Assembly (NCBI RefSeq): GCF_020531985.1
Contig: NZ_JAJAVQ010000006.1
Span: 62,001 to 126,000 of the forward strand
Origin: Rheinheimera aquimaris
Lineage (GTDB): Bacteria; Pseudomonadota; Gammaproteobacteria; Enterobacterales; Alteromonadaceae
Length of the DNA: 64,000 nt
Reading direction: 5' to 3'
Notes under the pieces: generated by a model
The model's database searches: none
What the model saw: the letters and a program-made list of their open reading frames with translations, nothing else
What the model was told of the DNA's origin: nothing
Part shown: one piece after another, positions 26,947 through 35,235 of the stretch
Layout: each line of letters begins with the position of its first letter
Position numbering within the stretch: the stretch's first letter is position 1
Made by a program: the position numbers and the translations under genes

Positions 26947-27022
26947 GTCCCCTTCGTCTAGAGGCCTAGGACACCGCCCTTTCACGGCGGTAACAGGGGT
27001 TCGAATCCCCTAGGGGACGCCA
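26947..27022 (+). tRNA. tRNA-Glu (anticodon TTC), copy 3
   Basis: Identical to copies 1 and 2, 28 nt after copy 2. It ends the operon; I see no clear T-run hairpin in the 87 nt between it and the convergent tesA stop. Confidence 0.97.
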
Positions 27023-27109
27023 CTTCGCGTCAGAAACTCATCAATACTACAAATAATATCTGCGTTAACACAGACATATACTGTAACACTCTTACACTTG
27101 AGTAAGCCT

Positions 27110-27697
27110 TTAGTCGGGCTCAAAATCTGCTAATAATTTTCCGACAAATTCGCTGATTAACGGCTGCGCTTCGCTGTTAGGGTGTATTCCGTCCCCAAGC
27201 ATTAAAGCTCTATTGACGGCGATATTATCCATGAAGAATGGCCATAGCGTTATTTGATGTTTTTCAGCCAGTTGCGGATAAATTCCACTAAATTGTTGTC
27301 CATAACGAGGTCCATAGTTCGGTGGTATACGTATTTGCATTAACACTGGTGCCGCTTTATGCTGCTTAACCAACGTGATGATTTCATTTAAATTGGATTC
27401 AATGGTGCCAATAGCATGACCACGTAATCCATCATTGCCACCTAATTCGATTAGTACAGCATCAGGCTGATGCTGCTGCAGTAGCGCAGGCAGGCGAGCA
27501 ACGCCGCCGGCCGTTGTTTCGCCGCTGATGCTGGCGTTAATTAATTGCCAGTCAGTACGTTGTTGCAGCAGATAAGGCCAGCCTTGTTGCTGTTGCATGC
27601 CATAGGCGGCACTTAAACTGTCGCCGAGAATAAGTAGTTTTTGTGCCTGGCTAATCTGGCAGAAAAATACGAGCACAAAGAAGAAGATAATACGCAT
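27110..27697 (-). CDS. tesA: Acyl-CoA thioesterase I / lysophospholipase L1 (SGNH esterase)
   Basis: Periplasmic GDSL/SGNH hydrolase of 195 aa. The signal peptide is MRIIFFFVLVFFCQISQA. Block I is LILGDSLSAAYGMQ with nucleophile Ser27; the oxyanion Gly and Asn are in ISGETTAGG and ELGGNDGLRG; the catalytic Asp/His pair is in DGIHPNSEAQ. It hydrolyses acyl thioesters, lysophospholipids and esters. The gene is divergent from ybbA and their start codons share two base pairs (27695-27697 and 27696-27698), the same neighbour set as in Escherichia coli (tesA, ybbA, ybbP). Confidence 0.94.
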   Translation of the reverse strand: MRIIFFFVLVFFCQISQAQKLLILGDSLSAAYGMQQQQGWPYLLQQRTDWQLINASISGETTAGGVARLPALLQQHQPDAVLIELGGNDGLRGHAIGTIESNLNEIITLVKQHKAAPVLMQIRIPPNYGPRYGQQFSGIYPQLAEKHQITLWPFFMDNIAVNRALMLGDGIHPNSEAQPLISEFVGKLLADFEPD

Positions 27698-28406
27698 GAT
27701 GACAACACCTGAAGTTCACATTAAAGCTACTAATTTGGCTAAGAGCGTCAAAGTAGCGGATGGTTCCTTAACTATCCTGCATGATATCAGTCTGACGATC
27801 AATCGTGGCGAAAGTGTGGCGATTGTCGGCGCTTCCGGCTCTGGTAAATCGACTTTGCTTAGTCTGCTGGCCGGTTTAGACACACCGAGCGAAGGAGAGG
27901 TCTTTCTGGGGCGGCACCCATTACATAACTTGTCTGAAGATAAGCGGGCTGGCATAAGGGCTGCTGAAGTGGGGTTTGTGTTTCAGTCTTTTTTGTTGCT
28001 ACCAAGCCTGACTGCGCTTGAGAACGTTACATTGCCAGCTGAGCTTGCTGGAATAAAAGATGCGAAAGCGCGCGGAGCGGCTTTACTTCAGCAAGTTGGG
28101 CTAGCCGCCCGGGCAGATTTTTTCCCGTCACAATTATCAGGAGGAGAGCAACAGCGTGTTGCGATAGCGCGAGCATTTATTACGCAGCCTGCTGTCCTGT
28201 TTGCCGATGAGCCGTCTGCTAATCTGGATGCGCAAACCGGACAAAAAGTAGAAGATTTGCTGTTTAAGCTCAATAAAGAACAGGGAACGACACTGATTCT
28301 TGTGACGCACAATGCAGAGCTGGCGGCGCGTTGTCAGCGGCAGTACCGGATGCAAGCCGGGCGCTTTGTCAACAAGGACAATGAGGGGCTGGCAGATGTT
28401 GGTTAA
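27696..28406 (+). CDS. ybbA: ABC transporter ATP-binding protein YbbA
   Basis: LolD-like ABC ATPase of 236 aa that pairs with the FtsX-type permease downstream. Walker A is GASGSGKST, the Q-loop is FVFQSFLLLPSLTALENV, the signature is LSGGEQQRVAIARAF, Walker B is AVLFADEPSANLD, and the switch His is in LVTHNAEL. Two consecutive ATGs (27696, 27699) can serve; using the second would free the start from the tesA overlap. No strong ribosome site is evident. The stop overlaps the permease start. Confidence 0.92.
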   Translation: MMTTPEVHIKATNLAKSVKVADGSLTILHDISLTINRGESVAIVGASGSGKSTLLSLLAGLDTPSEGEVFLGRHPLHNLSEDKRAGIRAAEVGFVFQSFLLLPSLTALENVTLPAELAGIKDAKARGAALLQQVGLAARADFFPSQLSGGEQQRVAIARAFITQPAVLFADEPSANLDAQTGQKVEDLLFKLNKEQGTTLILVTHNAELAARCQRQYRMQAGRFVNKDNEGLADVG

Positions 28407-30882
28407 CATAGCTTGGCGGTTGTTCTGGCGGGAGCTGCACCGTGGAGAGCTCTGGGTTATCGGCTTTGCGCTGTTTCTTGCTGTTGGCTCAGTAGTCAGT
28501 TTGAGTGGTATTACCCAAAGCGTAAATAGTGCGCTGAAACAACGCAGTGCGCAATTTTCGGCTGCAGACAGGGTATTAAGATCCAGCCAGCCTTTTGATT
28601 CAGAAGTTATTACGCAAGCCGTAGCACAAAATCTGAAAGTCTCCCGTCAGATGCAATTCGATTCTATGCTGTTTGCTGGCGATAAGATGCAATTAGCAAC
28701 CATCAAAGCGGTTGATGATAGTTACCCACTGCGGGGTGAGCTGCAGTTAAACCGCTCTTCGGTAGCCGGTGTTGGCGATGCTATATCAACTCAGCCAGGC
28801 GAAGTTTACTTCGAAGCCCGCTTGTTTGACCTGCTGAACCTACAAGTTGGTGATAAGGTCGAGCTTGGAATGTCCCGCTTGACTGTTGCCGGGGTTATTA
28901 CGCAGGAACCTGATGCGCCACTTAGCGTGTTTGGTGGAGCGCCACGAGTATTAATGCACCTTGATGATGTTGCAGCAACAGAAATTGTTCAACCGGGAAG
29001 TCGTATCGCTTACCGTTATTTATTTGCAGGCACTGAGCAGCAACTAAGTCAGTTTGAAGAGCTGATGCAGCCTCAGCTTAATGCACATCAACGCTGGCAG
29101 AAACTGGATAACCAGTCTGCAATCGGCGGTGCTTTGCAACGAGCGGAACGGTTTTTATTGCTGTCAGGCCTACTTGGGATTGTACTGGCAGCTTGTGCTG
29201 CGGCCGTAGCTGCAAGTCGATACAGTCAGCGCCACACTCAGTCTGTGGCAGTTATTAAAGCACTGGGCGCGACAACGCGACAAATCAGACTGATTTATGG
29301 TGGGCATCTGTTGCTCGTAGTCGCATTTAGTCTGGTCTGTGGCATTATTGCCGGACAGCTTGCCATTGAAGCTGCCCAGTTTGGGATCCAATATTATTTA
29401 GGTGATTTTCGTAGTGCGTTCAGCTGGCGGCCGATATGGCTTGGCAGCCTGACCTGTTTGATTTGCGCGATATTATTTGCCGCCAGGCCAATGTGGCGTC
29501 TTGCAGGCACTGCAGCGATTGAAGTATTAAAAAATACTACACTCAAACTTGAGCTTGATAAGCTGCAGTTGTTAACCGGAGCTTTGGCTATCTGGGCCCT
29601 GATGTGGTTGTTTAGTGGTGAGTTTCTGCTAAGTGTTGGCCTGTTTCTGTTGTGCGCGCTTTTTGCAGCGCTACTGATGTCTGTTGCAGCTTTGCTGGTT
29701 AAACTCGCCAAGCCTGTAGCTGCAGGCCAAAGCAGTGCTAGACGGCTTGCATTGGCTAATCTGCGCCGGCGGCTGTGGGCGAATAGTTTTCAGTTAATTA
29801 CCTTTAGTCTCGCTATCTTCCTAACTTTGCTGTTGTACTTTCTGCGTGCTGAGCTTATCGGGCAGTGGCAACAGCAGATCCCGGAAGGGGCGCCAAATCA
29901 GTTCTTGGTCAATATCGCCGAGCCGCAGCGTGCAGTGCTCAATCAATTTGCCGCAGAGCATGATCTTGTTACGGGACAATATTATCCTGTAGTTCGGGGT
30001 CGGTTGGTGTCAGTGAATGATGAGCAGTTGCAGCAGGAAGCAACGAAAGAGCAGCGTTCGGAGCAGCGGGTCGGTATTGGTCGTGAGCTTAATCTGACCT
30101 GGCTGGCGCAGCTACCCGATAATAATCAGGTAGTGTCCGGGACCTGGTTTGACGCGAAGAGCAGTGCGCAGGTTTCGGTTGAAAGTGAAATTGCCCAACG
30201 GCTAGATATTAAGCTTGGTGATACTCTGGCGTTTTCTATCGGCGGCCAGCAACTTAGCGCAACTGTCAGTAGTATCCGTAAAGTTGATTGGAACAGTTTG
30301 CAGCCCAATTTTTATATGATCTTAAGCCCCGATGTGCTGGCAGATTTTCCCGCCACTTATATCACGGCTTTTTATCTACAGCCTGAGCAAAACTTACTGC
30401 TTAATCAGCTAGCCAGGTTAATGCCGACAGTAACAGTTATCAGTGTCGATAATATTATTCAGCAGGTAAACAGTATTATCAGTCAGGTGACGATTGCCCT
30501 TAGCTTTATTCTGCTAATTATATGCTGTGCAGCGGCACTGGTACTGGTAGCGCAGGTGCAGGCAACGCTGGAACAACGTGAACAGGAGCTGGCAATCTTA
30601 CGTACGTTAGGCGCACGGCACGCTTTTTTACGCAATGCTTTGCTGTTGGAGTTTTCGCTGCTAGGTGGATTAGCCGGCTTATTTGCTACGGTATTGGCAG
30701 AGTCGATGCTTTTTATTGTGCAACAACGCGCTTTTGATCTGCCATTTACATTGCATTACACTCTGTGGTGGTTAGGGCCGGTACTGGGTATTGTTTTGGT
30801 AACAACGCTCGGCTGGTTGCAGCTGAAGCGTTTAATGCGTATCCCTGGTGCGGTACTTATACGACGGGTATTACAAAGCTGA
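28396..30882 (+). CDS. ybbP: FtsX-family ABC permease YbbP
   Basis: 828 aa inner-membrane permease with the FtsX-like duplicated layout: one N-terminal helix, a large periplasmic domain (about residues 50-250), a cluster of helices, a second periplasmic domain (about 500-680), and three final helices around AILRTLGARHAFLRNALLLE. With YbbA it should form a MacB/LolCDE-like system that extracts lipids or lipoproteins, or drives a periplasmic process; in E. coli the substrate is not firmly known. The frame extends back to 28312, but the ATG at 28396 overlaps the ybbA stop and has GAGG about 9 nt upstream. Its 3' end overlaps the convergent epimerase gene by 12 bp. Confidence 0.9.
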   Translation: MLVNIAWRLFWRELHRGELWVIGFALFLAVGSVVSLSGITQSVNSALKQRSAQFSAADRVLRSSQPFDSEVITQAVAQNLKVSRQMQFDSMLFAGDKMQLATIKAVDDSYPLRGELQLNRSSVAGVGDAISTQPGEVYFEARLFDLLNLQVGDKVELGMSRLTVAGVITQEPDAPLSVFGGAPRVLMHLDDVAATEIVQPGSRIAYRYLFAGTEQQLSQFEELMQPQLNAHQRWQKLDNQSAIGGALQRAERFLLLSGLLGIVLAACAAAVAASRYSQRHTQSVAVIKALGATTRQIRLIYGGHLLLVVAFSLVCGIIAGQLAIEAAQFGIQYYLGDFRSAFSWRPIWLGSLTCLICAILFAARPMWRLAGTAAIEVLKNTTLKLELDKLQLLTGALAIWALMWLFSGEFLLSVGLFLLCALFAALLMSVAALLVKLAKPVAAGQSSARRLALANLRRRLWANSFQLITFSLAIFLTLLLYFLRAELIGQWQQQIPEGAPNQFLVNIAEPQRAVLNQFAAEHDLVTGQYYPVVRGRLVSVNDEQLQQEATKEQRSEQRVGIGRELNLTWLAQLPDNNQVVSGTWFDAKSSAQVSVESEIAQRLDIKLGDTLAFSIGGQQLSATVSSIRKVDWNSLQPNFYMILSPDVLADFPATYITAFYLQPEQNLLLNQLARLMPTVTVISVDNIIQQVNSIISQVTIALSFILLIICCAAALVLVAQVQATLEQREQELAILRTLGARHAFLRNALLLEFSLLGGLAGLFATVLAESMLFIVQQRAFDLPFTLHYTLWWLGPVLGIVLVTTLGWLQLKRLMRIPGAVLIRRVLQS

Positions 30883-31779
30883 GCGTCTGGATAGTAAATT
30901 CGTTAGTGCTGGCTCCAGTTCAGTAAAATGGAACTGATAGCCGGCCTTAATCAGGTTTGCCGGTATTACCCGTTGCCCATCGATCAGCAATGTCGCCATT
31001 TCACCCAGCAATAAATTTAATATAAAAGCGGGTATAGGCAATAAAGCAGGGCGGTGCAGCACTTTTGCCAGCGCCTGGCTAAATTGTGTATTGGCAACCG
31101 GGGTGGGCGCAGTTGCATTGAAAACACCCTGTAAAGTTGGATGAAGCAGCAAAAACTCAATAATCTGCACCATGTCATCGATATGTATCCACGACATATA
31201 CTGCTGACCGTTACCTATTTTACCGCCAAGCCCAAGTTGAAATGGCGGTAACATTTTTTTCAGGGCACCGCCATCTTTTGCCAGTACTATGCCAGTACGT
31301 AACAGGCAGACCCGGGTTTGTGGGCTTGCTGCATCCTGAGCGACTTCCTCCCAATGTTTACATAGCTGATGGGGAAAGTCGTCATGAACATGGCTATAGT
31401 CCTCACTAATAAGCTGAGCCTGCTGGGCACCATAAAAACCTATAGCTGACCCGCTGATGAGTACCTGTGGCGGTTTTGAAGCATTGTTAATGGCGTCAAC
31501 CAATGCCTTAGTGCACAGCCAGCGGCTGTTACACAACTTTTGCTTTTGCTGCTCTGACCAGCGCTTACCAACGATAGGTTCGCCAGCAAGATTTACGACG
31601 GCCGTGATATCGTTAAAATCAACGTCTTTTATGCTGGATACAGCCGATATCGCTGTACCAAAGCGTGTGATTACGCTTTGGGGATTGCGGCTTAATATGG
31701 TTAACTTATACTGATTTTGCCATCGCTTAACGAGCGCGCTTCCAATCAGACCGGAGCCACCGGTTATCAGTATATGCAT
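30871..31779 (-). CDS. TIGR01777 family NAD-dependent epimerase (YfcH-like)
   Basis: 302 aa extended short-chain dehydrogenase/reductase-like protein. The Rossmann motif is MHILITGGSGLIGSALV; the Ser/Tyr/Lys region is altered as in the family (LISGSAIGFYGAQQAQLISE); RTGIVLAKDGGALKKMLPPF and MSWIHIDDMVQII are family hallmarks; a DUF1731-like C-terminal segment ends the protein. Reaction unknown. It overlaps the end of ybbP on the opposite strand and lies 45 bp downstream of the broken folX gene. Confidence 0.88.
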   Translation of the reverse strand: MHILITGGSGLIGSALVKRWQNQYKLTILSRNPQSVITRFGTAISAVSSIKDVDFNDITAVVNLAGEPIVGKRWSEQQKQKLCNSRWLCTKALVDAINNASKPPQVLISGSAIGFYGAQQAQLISEDYSHVHDDFPHQLCKHWEEVAQDAASPQTRVCLLRTGIVLAKDGGALKKMLPPFQLGLGGKIGNGQQYMSWIHIDDMVQIIEFLLLHPTLQGVFNATAPTPVANTQFSQALAKVLHRPALLPIPAFILNLLLGEMATLLIDGQRVIPANLIKAGYQFHFTELEPALTNLLSRRSAL

Positions 31780-31824
31780 GAGAGACGTTATCCTGATACG
31801 GAGCCAAGGTGATAAGTATAGAGC

Positions 31825-32191
31825 TTATTTGTTTGTAGAAAGCGTTAATGATACTGAATCGGCAAACCGAAGCGCGTGGGGCTTGTCTATTTCAACTTCC
31901 GCATAATGCACTGATGCATGTTCTGCAGCAATCGCCAGTACATCAGCCGTCAGCTTTTCCAGCAGTGAGAAACGCTGATTTTCAACCAGTGCAATAATTT
32001 TTTTTAGTAATGGTTCTGTAGTTCAACGCGTTATCCATATTATCAGTGTTGGCTGCATTTTCGGCACTATATTTGATTAACGCATTGATAATCACATCTT
32101 GCTTATTGTTAATTTCATCTTCTTTTATACCAATATAGGTACGCAGACGCAGATTTTTTATTTTAATTATCGCAGGATTATTCAGATCCAT
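31825..32191 (-). pseudogene. folX: folX (dihydroneopterin triphosphate 2'-epimerase), frameshifted at a run of eight A
   Basis: The first frame from 32191 reads [35 protein letters not shown] and [10 protein letters not shown], matching FolX, then ends early as NYCTG (stop at 31982). At that point the coding strand has eight A (plus-strand T run about 32008-32015). Removing one A restores [20 protein letters not shown] and then [20 protein letters not shown] to a stop at 31825, the expected full-length C-terminus including the conserved Glu and His. The 367-nt length (3n+1) agrees with a single-base insertion. It could be a true recent inactivation, a sequencing or assembly error, or a slippage site giving some full-length protein. 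FolX epimerises dihydroneopterin triphosphate in pterin metabolism. Confidence 0.85.
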
Positions 32192-32278
32192 TATCTATCC
32201 CTTACATCACAGTTTTTGTTGTCTATATTACGCGAAAGAAATGATTTCGATCATCACATCGTAGGATCTAATTGCTAT

Positions 32279-33589
32279 TTAGCTGAGGTATACAGTAAAG
32301 CGTGCTCCGCCTAAATCGCTATCATCAATTTCCAGAGTACCAGAATAGGATTGAACTAATTCTGCGACAATAGCAAGGCCGACACCATGTCCGTCCTGAT
32401 AGGTATCCAGTCTGGTGCCGCGCTCAAACAAAGCTTGTCGTTTCTCTTGTGGTACACCTGGGCCGTCATCTTCAATACACAACATTAAATGCTGCGACTG
32501 CTTTATCGTGACAGTGACCTGCTGCTGACATGCTTTACAAGCATTGTCCATTAGGTTACCCAGTATTTCCATCAAATCGGTTTCATCCCCTCTGAAGGCG
32601 CAGTGCTCAGCACATTCGATATTTATCGCCAGGTTTTTATCACGGTATATTTTACTCAGGGCAGATATCAGCTTCTCTAATCGCGGCTTAATTTCAATTT
32701 GCTTTTTCCAGACATCCTGACCGGAACTGGCTGCTCTTTTGAGCTGATGTTCGATCATCGATGTGATGCGGTCCAGTTGCTCTTTCAGCTCTGGTTGTTG
32801 GCTAAGTGCGGAGGTCTGCAGCACTGCAACCGGAGTTTTCAGTGCATGCGCCAGGTCGCTTAAATGGTGGCGATAGCGTTGCTTTTGCCGGTTTTGGTTT
32901 GCAAGCAGCAAATTTAAATCTTCTTTAATAATACTGAGTTCAGCAGGGTAGCGGGCGTTTAATTGCTCCTGACTACCATTTTCAACACGGCGTATTTCAT
33001 GGTCAAGCCTTGATAACGGTTTGGTTGTCCAGTAATACGCCAGTAACATCAGTAACAGCAGCATTAAACCGATACCGATAAACCACTGTATTAATGTAGC
33101 GCGGAATGTTTGCTGAGGGGCGATAAGCCTTTCGTTAGTTTGTACAATATGTACTGTAAGCGGGCGGGTATATTCTTCCGCATCAAACAATAACGATATT
33201 GATAACACCCAGAAGGAACCACTTGGCTGGATGACCTGGCGAAATAAATGCTCTCCTGGTGGTAGCGCTTCTATTGGTGGAATAAAATGCTGATTCAGTG
33301 ATGAATCTGACTGCCACACCAGATCCTGTTCGTGCGTAATGTAAGCGCTCAGGCCCGAATCCGGGCGATAAAAATCAGGCGTCAGCGCATTATTCAGCAG
33401 CTCAACTTTATCTTCTGTCACGCTAAGTTCAGACAAAATGGCGTACATATGCACTTCCATTTTTTGTTCAGCGGAGGTGAGCAGTTGGGTGTAAAAAGCA
33501 CGATCTATTGCAATAAATGAACTTGGCAGCAGAAACAGCAGTAAAAAAATACTGACCAGCATCTGCCGCAGTTTCAAAGATAGTGACAT
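32279..33589 (-). CDS. Sensor histidine kinase, PhoQ-like
   Basis: 436 aa. A membrane helix near residue 20, a periplasmic sensor domain (about 40-160), a second helix (FIGIGLMLLLLMLLAYYWT), a HAMP-like linker, then a DHp domain with phospho-acceptor His near residue 248 in LAHALKTPVAVLQ. The ATPase domain has the N box MEILGNLMDNACKAC, G1 IEDDGPGVP and G2 GHGVGLAIVAELV. The HALKTP box and sensor length resemble PhoQ. It lies 1 bp downstream of the response regulator and forms a pair with it. Whether it senses divalent cations or peptides cannot be read; the acidic patch typical of PhoQ sensors is not obvious, so I leave the symbol blank. Confidence 0.88.
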   Translation of the reverse strand: MSLSLKLRQMLVSIFLLLFLLPSSFIAIDRAFYTQLLTSAEQKMEVHMYAILSELSVTEDKVELLNNALTPDFYRPDSGLSAYITHEQDLVWQSDSSLNQHFIPPIEALPPGEHLFRQVIQPSGSFWVLSISLLFDAEEYTRPLTVHIVQTNERLIAPQQTFRATLIQWFIGIGLMLLLLMLLAYYWTTKPLSRLDHEIRRVENGSQEQLNARYPAELSIIKEDLNLLLANQNRQKQRYRHHLSDLAHALKTPVAVLQTSALSQQPELKEQLDRITSMIEHQLKRAASSGQDVWKKQIEIKPRLEKLISALSKIYRDKNLAINIECAEHCAFRGDETDLMEILGNLMDNACKACQQQVTVTIKQSQHLMLCIEDDGPGVPQEKRQALFERGTRLDTYQDGHGVGLAIVAELVQSYSGTLEIDDSDLGGARFTVYLS

Positions 33590-33590
33590 A

Positions 33591-34268
33591 TCAGGCGACG
33601 TTCAGGGTGAAACGGTAGCCCCTGCCACGCAGAGTCTCAATGGGTTTATTTTCGCCATCCGGGTCGAGCTTTTTCCGTAGACGAAGTACAAACACTTCAA
33701 TGACGTTGCTATCCAGGTCAAAATCCTGGTCATAGATATGCTCTGTCAGTTCAGTTTTTGAAATGACTTTGTTGGGATTCATCATAAAGTACTCAAGTAC
33801 TTTGTATTCGTATGCGGTCAAGCTGATCTCATCTTCATTCAACCAGACTTGCTGGGTACGGCTGTTCAGTGCAATAGGACCCGCAGACAAGGTTGGTTCA
33901 GGCTGGCCTGCTGCCCGACGGATAAGAGCATTACAGCGTGCCAATAATTCTTCCGTATGAAACGGTTTAGTCAGATAGTCATCGGCTCCGGCATCCAGAC
34001 CCTCAACTTTTTCCTGCCAGCTGCCCCGGGCTGTCAATACGATAATCGGGGTTTTCAACGCTTTCTGGCGGGCTTTACGGATCAAGGTAAGGCCATCCAT
34101 TTTCGGCAAACCAATATCGATAATAGCCAGATCGTAAGGATATTCAGATAACTTGAACCAACCGTCATCGCCATCCATAGCTACATCAACGCTAAACTGT
34201 TGCTGCTGTAACTGTTCTTTGATTTGCTGAGCTAACAGATTTTCATCTTCTACAACGAGTAGGCGCAT
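33591..34268 (-). CDS. OmpR-family response regulator, PhoP-like
   Basis: 225 aa DNA-binding response regulator. The receiver has acidic pocket VEDEN, phospho-acceptor Asp51 in AIIDIGLPKMDG, the switch Thr in VLTARGSWQEK and Lys in DDYLTKPFH. The C-terminal winged helix ends VFVLRLRKKLDPDGENKPIE and RGRGYRFTL. Start and stop are coupled to the PepSY gene upstream (TAATG overlap) and to the kinase downstream. The three genes are surely one operon in the order PepSY, regulator, kinase. Confidence 0.92.
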   Translation of the reverse strand: MRLLVVEDENLLAQQIKEQLQQQQFSVDVAMDGDDGWFKLSEYPYDLAIIDIGLPKMDGLTLIRKARQKALKTPIIVLTARGSWQEKVEGLDAGADDYLTKPFHTEELLARCNALIRRAAGQPEPTLSAGPIALNSRTQQVWLNEDEISLTAYEYKVLEYFMMNPNKVISKTELTEHIYDQDFDLDSNVIEVFVLRLRKKLDPDGENKPIETLRGRGYRFTLNVA

Positions 34269-34525
34269 TAAATTCCATCCTTTTTTACCCGGCCGGATTG
34301 GCCATCTACTAACACGGTAATTACACGGCCATCTGCCTGTAATACCCGGATCCGGTACTGCTGCTTTTCTGTCTGCACTCTGACAATTTTACCCGGATAA
34401 CGCTCCTGCGCCAGAGCAGCTGCGCGCTCACGAGTAATTTGCAAAGTATCCTGTATACCTTTAGCTTGAAGCGATATGCTGGCCAGCAGTCCGATAATCA
34501 ACAGAATAATTCTGGTGCTACGCAT
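34268..34525 (-). CDS. Small periplasmic PepSY-domain protein
   Basis: 85 aa with a signal peptide (RIILLIIGLLASISLQAKG) and a PepSY-like domain: ITRERAAALAQERYPGKIVR, then YRIRVLQADGRVITVLVDGQ and SGRVKKDGI. The ATG at 34525 follows GGAG by 6 nt; the GTG at 34537 is inside that ribosome site and unlikely. It is the first gene of the two-component operon, overlapping the regulator start by one base. Small PepSY proteins next to PhoPQ-like systems may modulate the sensor in the periplasm (inference). Confidence 0.85.
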   Translation of the reverse strand: MRSTRIILLIIGLLASISLQAKGIQDTLQITRERAAALAQERYPGKIVRVQTEKQQYRIRVLQADGRVITVLVDGQSGRVKKDGI

Positions 34526-34537
34526 TGTTCTCTCCAC

Positions 34538-34881
34538 TTCTTGTCGCGGTACTTTACCTAACTATTTGTGTAGCAGCAATTCTCTTGGCTGTTACTTTAT
34601 TGGGTATTGTCCTTTACTGCAGACATGGTTATTGAATCACATTGGCAAGAGTAGGCAGTTCAGACTTAATTCGTGCTGAATACTTTGAATAGTCTCAAAC
34701 AAATAAAGTTAAAAAATAATTGCAAATGTAAAAAATTTGACTAATTTAATTGTGTTGGCAGTAAAAACTCTCAGCTCCCGGTTGTTTGGTTTGCCTTTTT
34801 GGTCACAATGCCAACCCGGAAAAGTCAGGCGGCAGTCAGCGGAGTCAGCAGGGATAGAGAGTTATTTTAAGGACGATAAAA
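34538..34881. other. Divergent intergenic region between the PepSY/two-component operon and comEA
   Basis: 344 bp with no supported gene. It is AT-rich in the middle (34700-34750), with TTGACT at 34737 as a possible -35 for comEA, but no convincing -10 at 16-18 nt. The comEA ribosome site AAGGACG is at the right end. Short open frames here have no ribosome site or family likeness. Confidence 0.5.
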
Positions 34882-35196
34882 ATGAAAAAACTGTATTTTG
34901 CACTGGGTATGACGCTGTTTACATTAGCAACGAATGTCTGTTTTGCAGAGACAAAAGCACCTGCACAGGTCAGTAAGGCTGAAGCTGCAGCCCATGTTGC
35001 ACAAAAAATCTCCCTCAACACCGCAACGCTTGAGCAACTTGAAGCCATTCCCGGGCTTGGTAAAAAGAAAGCTCAGGCTGTGCTTGATTATATTGCGCAA
35101 AATGGCGCTATAAAAAATGAAACTCAGTTGACTGAAGTCAAAGGTATAGGCGAGAAACTGGCTGCAAAAATAAGCCCGTACGTTAGCTTCAATTAA
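34882..35196 (+). CDS. ComEA-like helix-hairpin-helix DNA-binding protein
   Basis: 104 aa with a signal peptide (KLYFALGMTLFTLATNVCFA) and two helix-hairpin-helix motifs: ISLNTATLEQLEAIPGLGKK and LTEVKGIGEKLAAKISPYV. This is the short secreted ComEA of gammaproteobacteria, a periplasmic DNA-binding protein that helps pull transforming DNA across the outer membrane; in some species the small version has no proven role. AAGGACG lies about 8 nt before the ATG. It is followed by a strong hairpin terminator. Confidence 0.9.
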   Translation: MKKLYFALGMTLFTLATNVCFAETKAPAQVSKAEAAAHVAQKISLNTATLEQLEAIPGLGKKKAQAVLDYIAQNGAIKNETQLTEVKGIGEKLAAKISPYVSFN

Positions 35197-35203
35197 TGCA
35201 GCT

Positions 35204-35235
35204 CAAAGCCCCGGAGATCAGTCTCCGAGGGCTTT
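35204..35235. terminator. Bidirectional terminator between comEA and the EAL-HDOD gene
   Basis: Inverted repeat AAAGCCC-CGGAGA / TCTCCG-A-GGGCTTT with loop TCAG and T/A runs on both sides. It lies just after the comEA stop and overlaps the last codons of the opposing gene. Confidence 0.8.
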
